In this document: in pieces, positions 8,971-17,947 of the stretch
How the letters are laid out: every line of letters begins with the position of its first letter
Position numbering within the stretch: position 1 is the stretch's first letter
Source of the DNA: [Clostridium] asparagiforme DSM 15981
GTDB lineage: Bacteria > Bacillota > Clostridia > Lachnospirales > Lachnospiraceae
Direction: 5' to 3'
DNA length: 64,000 nt
Assembly (NCBI GenBank): GCA_025149125.1
Contig: CP102272.1
Span: 1,674,001-1,738,000 of the forward strand
Position numbers and translations under genes: made by a program
Notes under the pieces: model-generated
What the model saw: the letters and a program-made list of their open reading frames with translations, nothing else
The model's database searches: none
Told to the model about the DNA's origin: nothing

Positions 8971-9018
8971 AAGGAGCGGCCGACCGGCAAATTGATGCCG
9001 GCAGGTCCGCTCCTTTAA
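8971..9018 (+). terminator. Terminator-like hairpin after the aminotransferase
   Basis: AAGGAGCGG (8971-8979) pairs with CCGCTCCTTT (9008-9017), with an inner GCCGG/CCGGC-type helix. The T-run is only three bases. Confidence 0.55.
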
Positions 9019-9046
9019 TTGATTGCAATGGGAGGAGGCGGCGGAT

Positions 9047-9640
9047 ATGGAAGCGGGAAACCGGCATTTCCGGGGAAAATACGATCTGTTTACGATATAT
9101 CTCGTACCGGGGCTGACCATCCTGCTGGCCTCCCTTGGAAATTGGTTTGACACCAATCTGTCGGTGCTTGGAAACACCGGCGGACGCCGGGGCCTGCTGA
9201 TTCTCTGGGGATGGATCACGGGACTCTATTATTATCGGTATATGTTGTATTTGTTTCAGCTGGGCCGTTACCGGGGAGCGGCGGGGAGATGGCTGCTGGC
9301 TGCGGCCGGGGCCTTTATCATGATCGCAGTGGTGATTCCCTACCTGCCGGAACAGGAGCCGGAGCTGGCGGCGCTGCACGTGGTTCTGGCGTTTTTCTCG
9401 CCCCTGCTGCTGGCCGCTGCCCTGGTGGCCTTCCTGCGGGATCTGAGCATGAAAAACCGGCGGCTTTTCCGGGAAACCTGGGGAGCCATGTGGGGGATCG
9501 CGGCGCTGGCGCTGGTTCTGCTGCTTGCGGCGGGGTTTATTACCAGCTTTCTGGAATTGTTTTTGGTGATCGGGACCTGCGGGTTTTTGCGGCATGTGGA
9601 GCGGATGTTGCTGGGGCAGGGAAACCGGGTATTTGGATGA
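9047..9640 (+). CDS. Predicted integral membrane protein, unknown function
   Basis: A 197-residue protein. ATG 9047 sits behind GGGAGGAGG. About six hydrophobic segments are visible, beginning LFTIYLVPGLTILLASLG and ending ELFLVIGTCGFLRHVERM. I do not recognise the family and see no catalytic motif. Short charged loops (LGRYRGAAGR, LRDLSMKNRRLFRE) suggest cytosolic turns. It is the last G+C-rich gene before the A+T-rich island and may be monocistronic. Confidence 0.7.
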   Translation: MEAGNRHFRGKYDLFTIYLVPGLTILLASLGNWFDTNLSVLGNTGGRRGLLILWGWITGLYYYRYMLYLFQLGRYRGAAGRWLLAAAGAFIMIAVVIPYLPEQEPELAALHVVLAFFSPLLLAAALVAFLRDLSMKNRRLFRETWGAMWGIAALALVLLLAAGFITSFLELFLVIGTCGFLRHVERMLLGQGNRVFG

Positions 9641-9661
9641 TATAGCCTCTTGTTAGAAGGG

Positions 9662-9725
9662 TCTTACATTTTGGTATTTTACAAAATTATCGGTATATGG
9701 TAATTATAAACTATGAAATGTAAGA
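9662..9725. promoter_or_regulatory. Operator-like inverted repeats upstream of the tartrate/malate-type dehydrogenase
   Basis: TCTTACATTT (9662-9671) and AAATGTAAGA (9716-9725) form a perfect 10-bp inverted repeat. Between them ATTTTG-N8-CAAAAT (9669-9688) forms a second dyad containing GTATTTTACAAAA (9674-9686). That motif recurs upstream of the amidohydrolase gene (13037-13153), so a regulator encoded in the island may bind both places (inference). Confidence 0.5.
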
Positions 9726-9765
9726 GGCATGTTTGCGCACAGCGCAAAGAAAGGGGCTATATCAA

Positions 9766-10833
9766 ATGAAGGAACACAAAATTGCAGTCATTGCCGGAGA
9801 TGGAATTGGGCCGGAGGTTTTAGCGGAAGGTGTAAAAGTTTTAAACCGAATTTCTGAATTGGATAGAACTTTCCGTTTTCAATTCACGAATTTTCCATGG
9901 GGATGTGAATATTATCTGAAGTATGGACGTATGATGGCGGATGACGGAATCGAACAGCTAAAGGCATTTGACGCAATCTTTCTTGGGGCAGTAGGGTACC
10001 CCGGGGTGCCGGATCATATCTCCCTGTGGGACCTCCTTCTGGTTATTCGGAAAAGCTTTGACCAGTATGTAAATTTGCGCCCGGTTAAGCTGCTGAAAGG
10101 GGCTCCGTGTCCTCTTAAAGACGTTAAACAGGAAGACATCGATATGTTATTTATCCGGGAAAACAGTGAAGGAGAGTATGCAGGGAGCGGAAGCTGGCTA
10201 TTTAAGGGAAAACCGAATGAGGTGGTCATACAAGACGGTGTTTTTTCGCGGGTTGGGTGTGAGCGAATTATCCGGTATGCGTTTGAAGTGGCTCGCGCTC
10301 AGAAAAAGACACTGTCCAGTATTAGTAAAGGAAATGCCTTAAACTATTCTATGGTATTTTGGGATCAGATTTTTAAAGAAATTTCGGAGGAATATCCGGA
10401 TGTGGAGACCCATTCCTATCTGGTAGATGCTGCAAGCATGTTTATGGTAAAGGACCCCAAGCGGTTCCAGATTGTCGTGACCTCCAACTTGTTTGGGGAT
10501 ATCCTGACTGATCTGGGAGCGGCGATATCCGGTGGCATGGGGCTGGCAGCCGGAGCGAATTTGAATCCTGAGAGGAAATATCCGTCTATGTTTGAACCGA
10601 TTCACGGGTCTGCGCCGGATATTGCAGGGCAGGGAACGGCCAATCCGTTGGCGGCTATATGGTCGGCCAGTCAGATGCTTGAGTTTTTCGGCCATAAAGA
10701 ATGGGCGGACCGCTTGATCGCTATTATAGAGGAAATACTTTCAGAAAAAAGGGTTCTTACGCCGGATCTGGGCGGTACAGCCACAACACAGCAGGTTGGA
10801 AATGAAGTCGTACGCAAACTGTCCCGCAGTTGA
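9766..10833 (+). CDS. Tartrate dehydrogenase / D-malate dehydrogenase family (beta-decarboxylating, isopropylmalate dehydrogenase-like)
   Basis: A 355-residue enzyme starting at ATG 9766 behind AAAGGGG. It begins IAVIAGDGIGPEV, and has the TDH/DmlA-type segments AVGYPGVPDHISLW and FDQYVNLRPVKL, the metal/NAD loop RENSEGEYAG, and NLFGDILTDLGAAISGGMG with GSAPDIAGQGTANP near the end. The family oxidises D-malate, tartrate or related 2-hydroxy-acids with NAD+ and a divalent metal. PDHISLW favours the tartrate/D-malate group over leucine biosynthesis. It is the first gene of the A+T-rich catabolic island and converges with the LysR gene across a shared terminator. Confidence 0.87.
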   Translation: MKEHKIAVIAGDGIGPEVLAEGVKVLNRISELDRTFRFQFTNFPWGCEYYLKYGRMMADDGIEQLKAFDAIFLGAVGYPGVPDHISLWDLLLVIRKSFDQYVNLRPVKLLKGAPCPLKDVKQEDIDMLFIRENSEGEYAGSGSWLFKGKPNEVVIQDGVFSRVGCERIIRYAFEVARAQKKTLSSISKGNALNYSMVFWDQIFKEISEEYPDVETHSYLVDAASMFMVKDPKRFQIVVTSNLFGDILTDLGAAISGGMGLAAGANLNPERKYPSMFEPIHGSAPDIAGQGTANPLAAIWSASQMLEFFGHKEWADRLIAIIEEILSEKRVLTPDLGGTATTQQVGNEVVRKLSRS

Positions 10834-10847
10834 TTCATCACGAAGCG

Positions 10848-10882
10848 AAAAGTCCGGAGGGCATCTGCCGGCCGGACTTTTT
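10848..10882. terminator. Bidirectional terminator between convergent genes
   Basis: AAAAGTCCGG (10848-10857) pairs with CCGGACTTTT (10872-10881). T-runs exist on both strands, so it can end both the dehydrogenase (+) and the LysR gene (-). Confidence 0.85.
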
Positions 10883-10894
10883 GAGAAGGTGCGA

Positions 10895-11767
10895 TTACGA
10901 ATAGGATTTTACCGTACGGATAAAGTCCTTTGCAGATGAAAAAAGATAGCCTTCCTTTTTCCATACCAATGTAAAGGGGATTCTGGGCATATGGATATCA
11001 AATGTCATAAGATCCGGTGGCAGCCCGTCCGTTACATAACTGTCATATAAAAAGCCGCCGGCTGTTCCGGCCGTGATAAAATTGCGGATGACGTTCAGTT
11101 GATGCGTATATAATAAAACATTGGGTTCCAGATGATTGGATTGGAAAAAGTTCATAACCAGCTTATGCTGTAAATGTCCTGGCGGCATAATGACCAGTGG
11201 AATTCTGCTGAGTTCGGCTGCCGTTATCGTATCCAGGCATTCGGACATATATTTTTGGCTAATACAAAAAAGCAGCCGTTCTTCCCGAATGATGTAGGAG
11301 GCAAACGTGTCCGGGATATCCAGCCCGGGGACCAGAAGCACATCCAGCTGATCTTTTTGAAGCATATCATACAGGCTGTAGATGCCTTTCTCAGTCGTCA
11401 TTTCCACCTGAATTTCCGGATAACGCTTATGGTATTCGTTATAGATATGAGGAAAAATGCAGCTCCCTACCATAGGGGAAATGCCGCATCTCAGTTTTTG
11501 ATGAGAAGCGGAGATGTCTGCTGCGATATTGTATAGCTGTTCAAAATGGAACAGAAGATCGTTTACGCTATGTAAAAAGTTTAGTCCATCTTCGGTGGGA
11601 ACGGTTCCCTTTGGGGTCCTGGTCAGGAGCGTCAGATGAAGCTCCTGTTCCAGGTTGCGGATCGAGTTTGAAACGGCAGGCTGTGATACGTGTAATCGCG
11701 AGGAGGCAGTTTTGATGTTGCCGGTTTCGCAGACAGCCTGAAAGTATTGCAGTTGAATAATAGTCAT
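10895..11767 (-). CDS. LysR-family transcriptional regulator
   Basis: A 290-residue protein with the canonical N-terminal winged helix (residues 1-60: LQYFQAVCETGNIKTASSRL, HVSQPAVSNSIRNLEQEL). The rest is a periplasmic-binding-type effector domain. Its ATG overlaps the stop of the amidohydrolase gene (ATGA), so the two are co-translated. LysR proteins usually respond to a pathway substrate or intermediate; here the likely effector is the acid handled by the island. The TATTTTACAAA motifs upstream of both the amidohydrolase and the dehydrogenase are candidate sites. Confidence 0.92.
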   Translation of the reverse strand: MTIIQLQYFQAVCETGNIKTASSRLHVSQPAVSNSIRNLEQELHLTLLTRTPKGTVPTEDGLNFLHSVNDLLFHFEQLYNIAADISASHQKLRCGISPMVGSCIFPHIYNEYHKRYPEIQVEMTTEKGIYSLYDMLQKDQLDVLLVPGLDIPDTFASYIIREERLLFCISQKYMSECLDTITAAELSRIPLVIMPPGHLQHKLVMNFFQSNHLEPNVLLYTHQLNVIRNFITAGTAGGFLYDSYVTDGLPPDLMTFDIHMPRIPFTLVWKKEGYLFSSAKDFIRTVKSYS

Positions 11768-12966
11768 ATTGTTTTATCATCCTTTTGTTGCAGCCGCTCT
11801 TGGATAGCGGCGTTTCCAATAGCTCGGTTTGACTCCCGCCTCAATCTAGGGGTGAATATTTTATTTGCGACACATGTGAATTTTGATTCCAATGATACAG
11901 AACTTTCCAGAACTTCGCCATGGCAATCCACATAGCGGAAATTTCCTTTTTTAATTTCAAAGGCCGTAAAGTCCGCCGGTTCTCCCGGAGTTACAGATAA
12001 GGATTTATCGGGCAGGCCCAGCAACCTGACCGGATTCACGGTAACCATCCGAATTACTTCGGGCAGATCTAAGCCGAGGGCTAAGAATTTAGAGAGGGTG
12101 GTAGGCATGTCATATACCGGTCCGCTGACATCCGATATGTGCAGATCGGTTGAAAGCGTGTCCAGCAGAAATCCCTGCTTCATTGCCCGGCGGGCGGTGG
12201 AAAAGCTGAAACTATTGATACCGTGACCCATATCGAAAATAACGCCCCGGTCACGTGCTTCCCATACACATGTCCTGATATGGCCGTTCTCGTCCAATAT
12301 CCCGGATGAGGTTCTGGCATAGCTGTGCGTTATCATGTCCCCCTTTTTCAAAAACTCAAAAATGTTCTCTGCCGGGAGATCGCATCTTGTAGCATGAACA
12401 CAAAAATGAGTATTCAGTTCATCACACAGCTTGCGGATTGTTTCCAGCGCTTTCAGAGGATTTGTGCACATATTGCTGGTGATTCTTACCTTGAGACCGA
12501 TGAGCTCCTCATGAAATTCGCGGAAAATATTCCTGCACGCGGTTTCATCCAGATTAGACATATCTGTAAGATCATATCCATAAATGGGTATGCCGATTTT
12601 GGATATGTTTAAGTAGGATCGGTACTTTAAGTCCGTATTCCAACGTACATATTCCCGGAATGAACGGAAGTTGTCAGCACCGGCGGTGCCAGGATCGATA
12701 GCGTAGGTGACACCGTAGGGTAAAAAATAAGTTTGCGGATTGACTCCGATGTGATTTGGGGAATCGTAATACAGATGGGCGTGATCATCGACCCAGCCGG
12801 GAGTGACGATAAATCCCGAAGCATCGATTACCTCTCCGGCCGTACAGGTGATAGAATCTCCCATAGCAGTAATGATTCCATTTTCTACAAGAATATCCTT
12901 CCGTTCACAAGTACCGGTAAAAATATTCATAATATCAGCGTGTTTTATCAGATAACTGTTCAGCAT
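11764..12966 (-). CDS. Amidohydrolase/deacetylase-family metallohydrolase
   Basis: A 400-residue amidohydrolase-superfamily protein. ATG at 12966 follows GGGAGGGAC; the upstream extension lacks a site. Visible metal-site elements are DDHAHLYYD (HxH on strand 1), LKVR near residue 160 (possible carboxylated Lys), FCVHAT, ITHSYA and DTLSTDLH. The GVTYAIDPGTAGADNF segment matches the EF_0837-type group annotated as amidohydrolase or deacetylase. The reaction would be hydrolysis of a cyclic or N-acyl amide; the substrate is unknown. It is co-transcribed with the LysR gene and belongs to the island. Confidence 0.85.
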   Translation of the reverse strand: MLNSYLIKHADIMNIFTGTCERKDILVENGIITAMGDSITCTAGEVIDASGFIVTPGWVDDHAHLYYDSPNHIGVNPQTYFLPYGVTYAIDPGTAGADNFRSFREYVRWNTDLKYRSYLNISKIGIPIYGYDLTDMSNLDETACRNIFREFHEELIGLKVRITSNMCTNPLKALETIRKLCDELNTHFCVHATRCDLPAENIFEFLKKGDMITHSYARTSSGILDENGHIRTCVWEARDRGVIFDMGHGINSFSFSTARRAMKQGFLLDTLSTDLHISDVSGPVYDMPTTLSKFLALGLDLPEVIRMVTVNPVRLLGLPDKSLSVTPGEPADFTAFEIKKGNFRYVDCHGEVLESSVSLESKFTCVANKIFTPRLRRESNRAIGNAAIQERLQQKDDKTI

Positions 12967-13036
12967 AAAAGTCCCTCCCACTATTCTATTGTTCCAATAA
13001 CATTCGTTATTTTTAATATACATAGAATTGAATCAC

Positions 13037-13153
13037 TTTGTAAAATATATAAAACCTTTACCGGTTTAACCTGAGGTTATTCCATGATCAAGATGTCACA
13101 AGCGGAAATAATCTGAGGTTGTACCGATACAGGTTTTTCGTATTTTACAAAAC
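13037..13153. promoter_or_regulatory. Paired, opposed copies of the TATTTTACAAA motif upstream of the amidohydrolase
   Basis: TTTGTAAAATA at 13037-13047 is the reverse complement of the motif; GTATTTTACAAAA at 13140-13152 is the forward copy, identical over 13 bases to 9674-9686. They flank the upstream region of the amidohydrolase-LysR operon about 100 bp apart, a spacing that could allow looping. This is inference from sequence recurrence. Confidence 0.45.
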
Positions 13154-13208
13154 AGGCGCATTCTTTATATACTGGAATCAGAAAAATAAGTCATCCATGA
13201 AACTACGC

Positions 13209-14213
13209 TTAGGAGAGATAATCATTCATTTTTAACGGCATATCCAGATACTCCGATAACTTTTGGCGTACAAGTGGGTGGGTCCCGGAAATCCTTACCG
13301 GAAAAAGACTCTCTACATTGGAATCCTCCTTTTTTGAAAGCTCACTTCGATATTGACCGGGGCTTAGATTAAAATATTTCCGAAATGCCTGATTGAAGGC
13401 TTTTACATCCGGGAATCCGGAATCCATGGCAATATCAACGATCGAATCCTCTGTATTATTAATCTGATACGCCGCGTAGGCCAAACGTTTTCGCGTCAGA
13501 TAATCCTGAAACCCCACGCCGGTATGTGCCTTGAAGAAGGTAGAAACATAACAGAGATTCATACCGGATAATTCTGCCAGCTGACTCAATGTGACTTTAT
13601 CACGAAAATGGTGATTGATATATTTTATCATGGTATGAATCAGTTTCTGCTGTTCGGCTTTTTGACGCTGTTCCTTCGGGCGGAGGTCATTATCGGCATT
13701 GTATCTCAACAGAAACGAAAGGAGTGCGTAGATTTGTGACTGCGTGAATAGCCTTCCGGTTTGTGATTTTTCCGACAGTGTGGTATAGATAGCAGCGATG
13801 CCGGCGCGAAGCGGTTTTAAAAATGACCGGTCCGCTTCTGAAGCGCTGTAGCAAGTCAGATTTGGAATGGCGGCGTTCCCGCATAGCTGTTCCAGGTAGG
13901 ATTGGGATATATGGATGACCAGGGCGACCGTGCGCGGCGACTGAAGCATACTGGCATGCCCGATATTTGGATTGATTACCAATAGGTCGTCCTCCTGCAG
14001 TTCAAAAACCCCCTGTTCTGAATATGCGGTCAGCTTTCCCTCAAGCACGAGCATGATTTCAAGTGAAGGGTGCCAGTTGAAACGGAAAAACCCTACCTCG
14101 TAAGCATAGGATTCAAGGAGGATATTCCCCTCGCTGTCAGTCAGAATCACGCTGACACTTTCATCGACCGGAAGGGTTCCAATGGTGTTGACTGCTGTTT
14201 TGCTTTTTTTCAT
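13209..14213 (-). CDS. AraC-family transcriptional regulator with N-terminal cupin
   Basis: A 334-residue protein starting behind AGGAGGG. Residues 30-130 look like a cupin sensor (FRFNWHPSLEIMLVLEGKL, LQEDDLLVINPNIGH). Residues 190-295 form the double helix-turn-helix of AraC/XylS (VTLSQLAELSGMNLCYVSTF, then IVDIAMDSGFPDVKAFNQAF and FRKYFNLSPGQYR). It is divergent from the dehydratase-esterase-carrier operon with a 257-bp A+T-rich region between, so it probably controls that operon in response to a sugar or sugar acid. Confidence 0.92.
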   Translation of the reverse strand: MKKSKTAVNTIGTLPVDESVSVILTDSEGNILLESYAYEVGFFRFNWHPSLEIMLVLEGKLTAYSEQGVFELQEDDLLVINPNIGHASMLQSPRTVALVIHISQSYLEQLCGNAAIPNLTCYSASEADRSFLKPLRAGIAAIYTTLSEKSQTGRLFTQSQIYALLSFLLRYNADNDLRPKEQRQKAEQQKLIHTMIKYINHHFRDKVTLSQLAELSGMNLCYVSTFFKAHTGVGFQDYLTRKRLAYAAYQINNTEDSIVDIAMDSGFPDVKAFNQAFRKYFNLSPGQYRSELSKKEDSNVESLFPVRISGTHPLVRQKLSEYLDMPLKMNDYLS

Positions 14214-14470
14214 ATGATTCCCTCCTGATGGGAAATATTTGGAATAAAAAATTTAATCTCTAAATTTAACATTTTAAAATTTGCTATCAGAATAAAAATT
14301 CCTATCCGAAAAAGCTAGAAATATATAGGGTTAGTTGTTATCTTCTTTAATAAGCATAACATAATACACCTAAATAATCACCATTAAAATTTGAAAAAAG
14401 TAAAAAAAATTTGGATAGTTAAATATATAAATTCCCCATATAATCAAGAAAAAGACAGGAGGTTTGGTAT
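14214..14470. other. A+T-rich divergent control region
   Basis: There is no gene in this gap between the AraC gene and the dehydratase operon. Runs of A and T dominate. CTATCC (about 14309) and GGATAG (about 14413) form a distant inverted pair, and TATAAT occurs at about 14444. I cannot assign a convincing -35/-10 pair, which would fit an activator-dependent promoter. Confidence 0.45.
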
Positions 14471-15619
14471 ATGAGAATTACAGATGTGGAACTGATCGCG
14501 GCAAAACATTATTTGTTTGTTAAGGTTCACACGGACAGGGGTATCACGGGGCTGGGGGAGGCAGGAAACTGGGGATTTTTAGATGCGACAGCAGGCGCGG
14601 TCAGGAAGTTTTCGGAATTTCTGATCGGACAGGATCCCTTCCAGATTGAGCATCATTACCAGAATATGTATCGGGCAATGTATTTCAGAGGGAGTGTACT
14701 GATGAGTGCGATCAGCGCGCTGGAAATTGCGCTCTGGGATATTAAGGGTAAGGCACTGGGGGTGCCGGTATACGAGCTTCTCGGCGGCAAAACCAGAAAT
14801 AAAGTCCGTACCTATTGCAGCGGTCTCAGTGACTTTAACAAGAGCAGCCGGGAAATTGCCGAAGAGTTTGCGCGGCTTAAAGAGCAGGGCTTTACGGCAA
14901 GCAAGATTTTTCTTCCGGAGGATGCTACTACAGAGCATGGAGAGCGAGAGTTCTTTGCCAACAAGGTGGAGATTGCTGTTGATAAGGTCCGCGGTGTCAG
15001 GGAAGCGGTGGGAATGGATTTTGACCTGATACTTGAGGTCCACCGCTGCATGAGCGTTCCGGAGGCGGTTGCATTTGCGAAAGCAGTGGAACCTTTGCGC
15101 CCAATGGTGTTGGAGGATCCGATTACACCGGATGACGTGGACTCCATGGCTTATGTGGCAGGAAAAACGACGATTCCGATTGCAACCGGAGAGCGGTTCG
15201 TTTACTTTAATGAGTTTCAAGCCCTGCTGCGCAGGGATGCGGCGCGGTATGTACGCCCGGATGTATGTGCAATCGGCGGAATCAACGCCTCACGCAAGGT
15301 GGCGGCTATGGCGGAGGCTAATAATGTGTTGGTGATCCCACACAATCCGTTGGGACCGGTATCGACGGCGGCTTGCCTGCAACTGTGCGCCTGCATTTCC
15401 AATGTGGGGATTATGGAATTGCCCAGCTTTATGATGAATGGTGCAGAAGACGCTATGGTAAAAGAACCCATTCAGGTGGATCATGGCTGCCTGATTGTAC
15501 CTGACCGGCCGGGCATTGGCATAGAACTGGCGGAAAATGTGACGGAATTGTTTCCGGCGCGGGACCGGGCGCAGAACCACGCACATTTCAGCTTCGACGG
15601 ATCTGTAAGAGACTGGTGA
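14471..15619 (+). CDS. Mandelate racemase/muconate lactonizing-type enolase-superfamily enzyme, galactonate dehydratase-like
   Basis: A 382-residue protein with ATG behind ACAGGAGG. The N-terminal capping domain precedes a modified TIM barrel. Metal and acid/base positions align by eye with D-galactonate dehydratase: LILEVHR (ligand E plus catalytic H), MVLEDP (ligand E), ATGERF (ligand E) and VIPHNPLGPVS (second catalytic H). Such enzymes abstract a proton next to a carboxylate and dehydrate sugar acids to 2-keto-3-deoxy acids. No KDG kinase or aldolase lies beside it, so the substrate and next step are uncertain. The stop overlaps a GTG that could start the next gene; all three genes of this operon are packed tightly. 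Confidence 0.88.
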   Translation: MRITDVELIAAKHYLFVKVHTDRGITGLGEAGNWGFLDATAGAVRKFSEFLIGQDPFQIEHHYQNMYRAMYFRGSVLMSAISALEIALWDIKGKALGVPVYELLGGKTRNKVRTYCSGLSDFNKSSREIAEEFARLKEQGFTASKIFLPEDATTEHGEREFFANKVEIAVDKVRGVREAVGMDFDLILEVHRCMSVPEAVAFAKAVEPLRPMVLEDPITPDDVDSMAYVAGKTTIPIATGERFVYFNEFQALLRRDAARYVRPDVCAIGGINASRKVAAMAEANNVLVIPHNPLGPVSTAACLQLCACISNVGIMELPSFMMNGAEDAMVKEPIQVDHGCLIVPDRPGIGIELAENVTELFPARDRAQNHAHFSFDGSVRDW

Positions 15620-15624
15620 GAAAA

Positions 15625-16515
15625 ATGAGACGGGAAGATTTATATCGGAAAGCAGATGAAATGCGGGCGAATATCCCGGCTATCTTTCAGTTTGCGGGAA
15701 TGGATGAATTAGATGCTGTGACAATAGTGGATGAGGTACGCCTGGAACTGAGCCCTTTTCAGGATATCCATTTTTATATTGTGAAACCAAAGGCAGCCAG
15801 CGGCAGCCTTCCCTTTGTGGTCAACTTACATGGCGGTGGAATGGTGCGGAATCATGGGGAACGGGATATTTTATTCTGTCGTCGGCTTGCCTTTCAGACC
15901 GGCTGTGCAGTGATTTCCATTGACTATCATCTGGCGCCCCAGTACCCCTATCCGTATGCACTGGATGAGATCGAGGCAATTATTCGATATTTGTTTGAAA
16001 AACAAGAAATTCTGGGACTCGACAGCCGCTATATTCTCTGCGGTCAAAGCTCAGGAGGTAATCTTGCGTTGGTTACCACCCTGAGATTAAAGGATGGGAT
16101 TTATCGGCCGCAGGGACAGATTTTGTGCTATAGCTGGCTGGATATTCACACCAATCCGGGAAATAAGGCAGACAACTTCCCGGACGGGCGTAAAGAGCTT
16201 TATGATTTTTATAAGGATTGTTATGTAATGGGGGCTAATACCAAGGATTGGGAAATATCGCCGTTTTTCGCTTCGGAAAGTGAACTGGAGAGGCTTCCGG
16301 CAACGGTCATTGTTGAGGGGGGATTGGATGAACTTCGTTCCGAAAATATGCAGTTCTTTCGCCGGCTCTGCGATGCTGGCGTTCATGCGGTAATGTTTTA
16401 TTATCCGGATAGTGTACATGGGTTTCTGGTCAACCAGATGGCTGATTGGAAGAATGCTCAGAGAGATGTATTTCAGGAAATCATTAAAATGTTTGAATTA
16501 ACGGAGGATAAATAA
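15625..16515 (+). CDS. Alpha/beta hydrolase, hormone-sensitive-lipase type esterase
   Basis: A 296-residue protein. ATG 15625 has GGTGAG just upstream; a GTG at 15616, overlapping the previous stop, is an alternative. The oxyanion motif HGGG (VVNLHGGGMVRNHGERDI), nucleophile GQSSGG near residue 138, and a likely acid (GGLDELRSEN) and base (DSVHGFL) are all present. It has no signal peptide, so it is cytosolic. With a dehydratase upstream and an anion carrier one base downstream, it may open a lactone or an ester of the transported acid (inference). Confidence 0.87.
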   Translation: MRREDLYRKADEMRANIPAIFQFAGMDELDAVTIVDEVRLELSPFQDIHFYIVKPKAASGSLPFVVNLHGGGMVRNHGERDILFCRRLAFQTGCAVISIDYHLAPQYPYPYALDEIEAIIRYLFEKQEILGLDSRYILCGQSSGGNLALVTTLRLKDGIYRPQGQILCYSWLDIHTNPGNKADNFPDGRKELYDFYKDCYVMGANTKDWEISPFFASESELERLPATVIVEGGLDELRSENMQFFRRLCDAGVHAVMFYYPDSVHGFLVNQMADWKNAQRDVFQEIIKMFELTEDK

Positions 16516-16516
16516 G

Positions 16517-17803
16517 ATGAATCCAATGATAGTGTGTATTATAATATTCGCATGTTCGATTGTATGCTATGCGTTGAATTTGTTTCCCATGGCGATCACA
16601 GCGCTTCTCACCATGGCGGCGCTGATTCTGACAAATTGTCTGGATGGTGCCACTGCCCTGGCCGGTTTTTCCAACACCAATACCGTGATTATTTGCGGTA
16701 TGTTTGTGGTATCGGCCGCCTTGGGAAAAACAAGTTTTGTGGACAAGCTTTCCACTTGGGTTATCCGTATATCCGGCGGTTCTTTCAAGAAGGCATGGCT
16801 GGGTTACATAATTCTTGCGGTATTGCTGACGAATTTTGTTACCAGTCCGATGGTTGCCTTTGCAATCGTATGTCCGTTGTGCAATCAGATGTGCAAGTCA
16901 TATAAAATCAGTCCATCTAAAGTGATGTTTGCCCTTGCGGTTGTCTGCATCGGCTGCTGCGCAATTCTTCCGTTTGGCTACTCCATTACCGCAACCGGAC
17001 AGTACAATGGCTATCTGGAAGCGTACAATTTTACGGGAATTGCGATTCAGGCCACTGATTTTACAAAAGCCCGTTGGCCTATGCTTTTGATTATTCCGGC
17101 CTGGGCCTACTTTATCGCACCGAAAATTGCTCCGGATCAGCCGGTTATTCCGATTGTGGATGAGGTTGGCTCCGGCTCGGAGAAAAAATGCCTGAAGCCG
17201 TTGGCGGACAAGGCCGGCGTTATCATTTTCTTTGTTACGATTATCCTGCTGATTTTCAACAGCCAAATTGGAATCGCGCCGTGGAAGGTATGTTTGGTGG
17301 CAGGTGTGATGGAGGTTGTTTTTGGAGTACTTTCGGAGAAAGAGGCAATTCTATCCATGAATCTGTCGGTTGCATTTATTTATTCCGGCGCGTTGGCGCT
17401 GGCAAATGCGTTGCAGGCCACAGGCGCCGGCGAGGTAGTGGGCGGATGGCTCTCGACTGCGGTGGGAGGAACTCATAACAACTACATTTTAGGAGCGCTG
17501 TTCTTTATCATTCCCTTTATTCTAACGCAGTTTATGTTAAATCAGGGAGTTATGAATATTTTTGTTCCAATTTGTCTGCTTACCTGCCAATCTCTCGGTG
17601 GAAATCCGGTGGGACTGATGATTTTGGTAACGGCAGGTTGTTTGACCGCGTTTCTGACTCCACTGGCCACTCCGGCGATTCCCATGTGCATGGGGGCCGG
17701 CGGGTATGATATCAAATGTTTGTTTAAGCAAGGATGGCTGATATCGGTTGTGCTGATGGTTTGCTATGTGATTTACACGATGACCGTGATGCCTGCATTT
17801 TAA
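16517..17803 (+). CDS. SLC13/DASS-type anion permease
   Basis: A 428-residue membrane protein with roughly 11-12 hydrophobic segments, starting one base after the esterase stop. It shows the two-fold repeated layout of the ion-transporter superfamily (CitMHS/DASS/ArsB-like). Conserved-looking turns include GFSNTNTVIICGMFVV, LTNFVTSPMVAF and, in the second half, LTPLATPAIPMCMGAGGYD. Family members carry di- or tricarboxylates or sulfate, usually with Na+ or H+. Here it probably imports the acid degraded by the island. It is the last gene of the operon. Confidence 0.87.
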   Translation: MNPMIVCIIIFACSIVCYALNLFPMAITALLTMAALILTNCLDGATALAGFSNTNTVIICGMFVVSAALGKTSFVDKLSTWVIRISGGSFKKAWLGYIILAVLLTNFVTSPMVAFAIVCPLCNQMCKSYKISPSKVMFALAVVCIGCCAILPFGYSITATGQYNGYLEAYNFTGIAIQATDFTKARWPMLLIIPAWAYFIAPKIAPDQPVIPIVDEVGSGSEKKCLKPLADKAGVIIFFVTIILLIFNSQIGIAPWKVCLVAGVMEVVFGVLSEKEAILSMNLSVAFIYSGALALANALQATGAGEVVGGWLSTAVGGTHNNYILGALFFIIPFILTQFMLNQGVMNIFVPICLLTCQSLGGNPVGLMILVTAGCLTAFLTPLATPAIPMCMGAGGYDIKCLFKQGWLISVVLMVCYVIYTMTVMPAF

Positions 17804-17861
17804 AAATGATAGAAATGGGACGCTGGCACAGCCGGCGGCCCATTTCGGACATTAGAAAAGA

Positions 17862-17889
17862 CGGAAAGCCTTTGCGCTTTCCGCCTTTT
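17862..17889 (+). terminator. Terminator after the anion carrier
   Basis: CGGAAAGC (17862-17869) pairs with GCTTTCCG (17876-17883), followed by CCTTTT. A second hairpin, GAAATGGG/CCCATTTC, lies just upstream at 17812-17846. Confidence 0.7.
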
Positions 17890-17947
17890 CCGTGAGGCAG
17901 TAAAAAACAAACCGTTTATAGGTTGTTCCCAATCGGAATGGAAGTGA

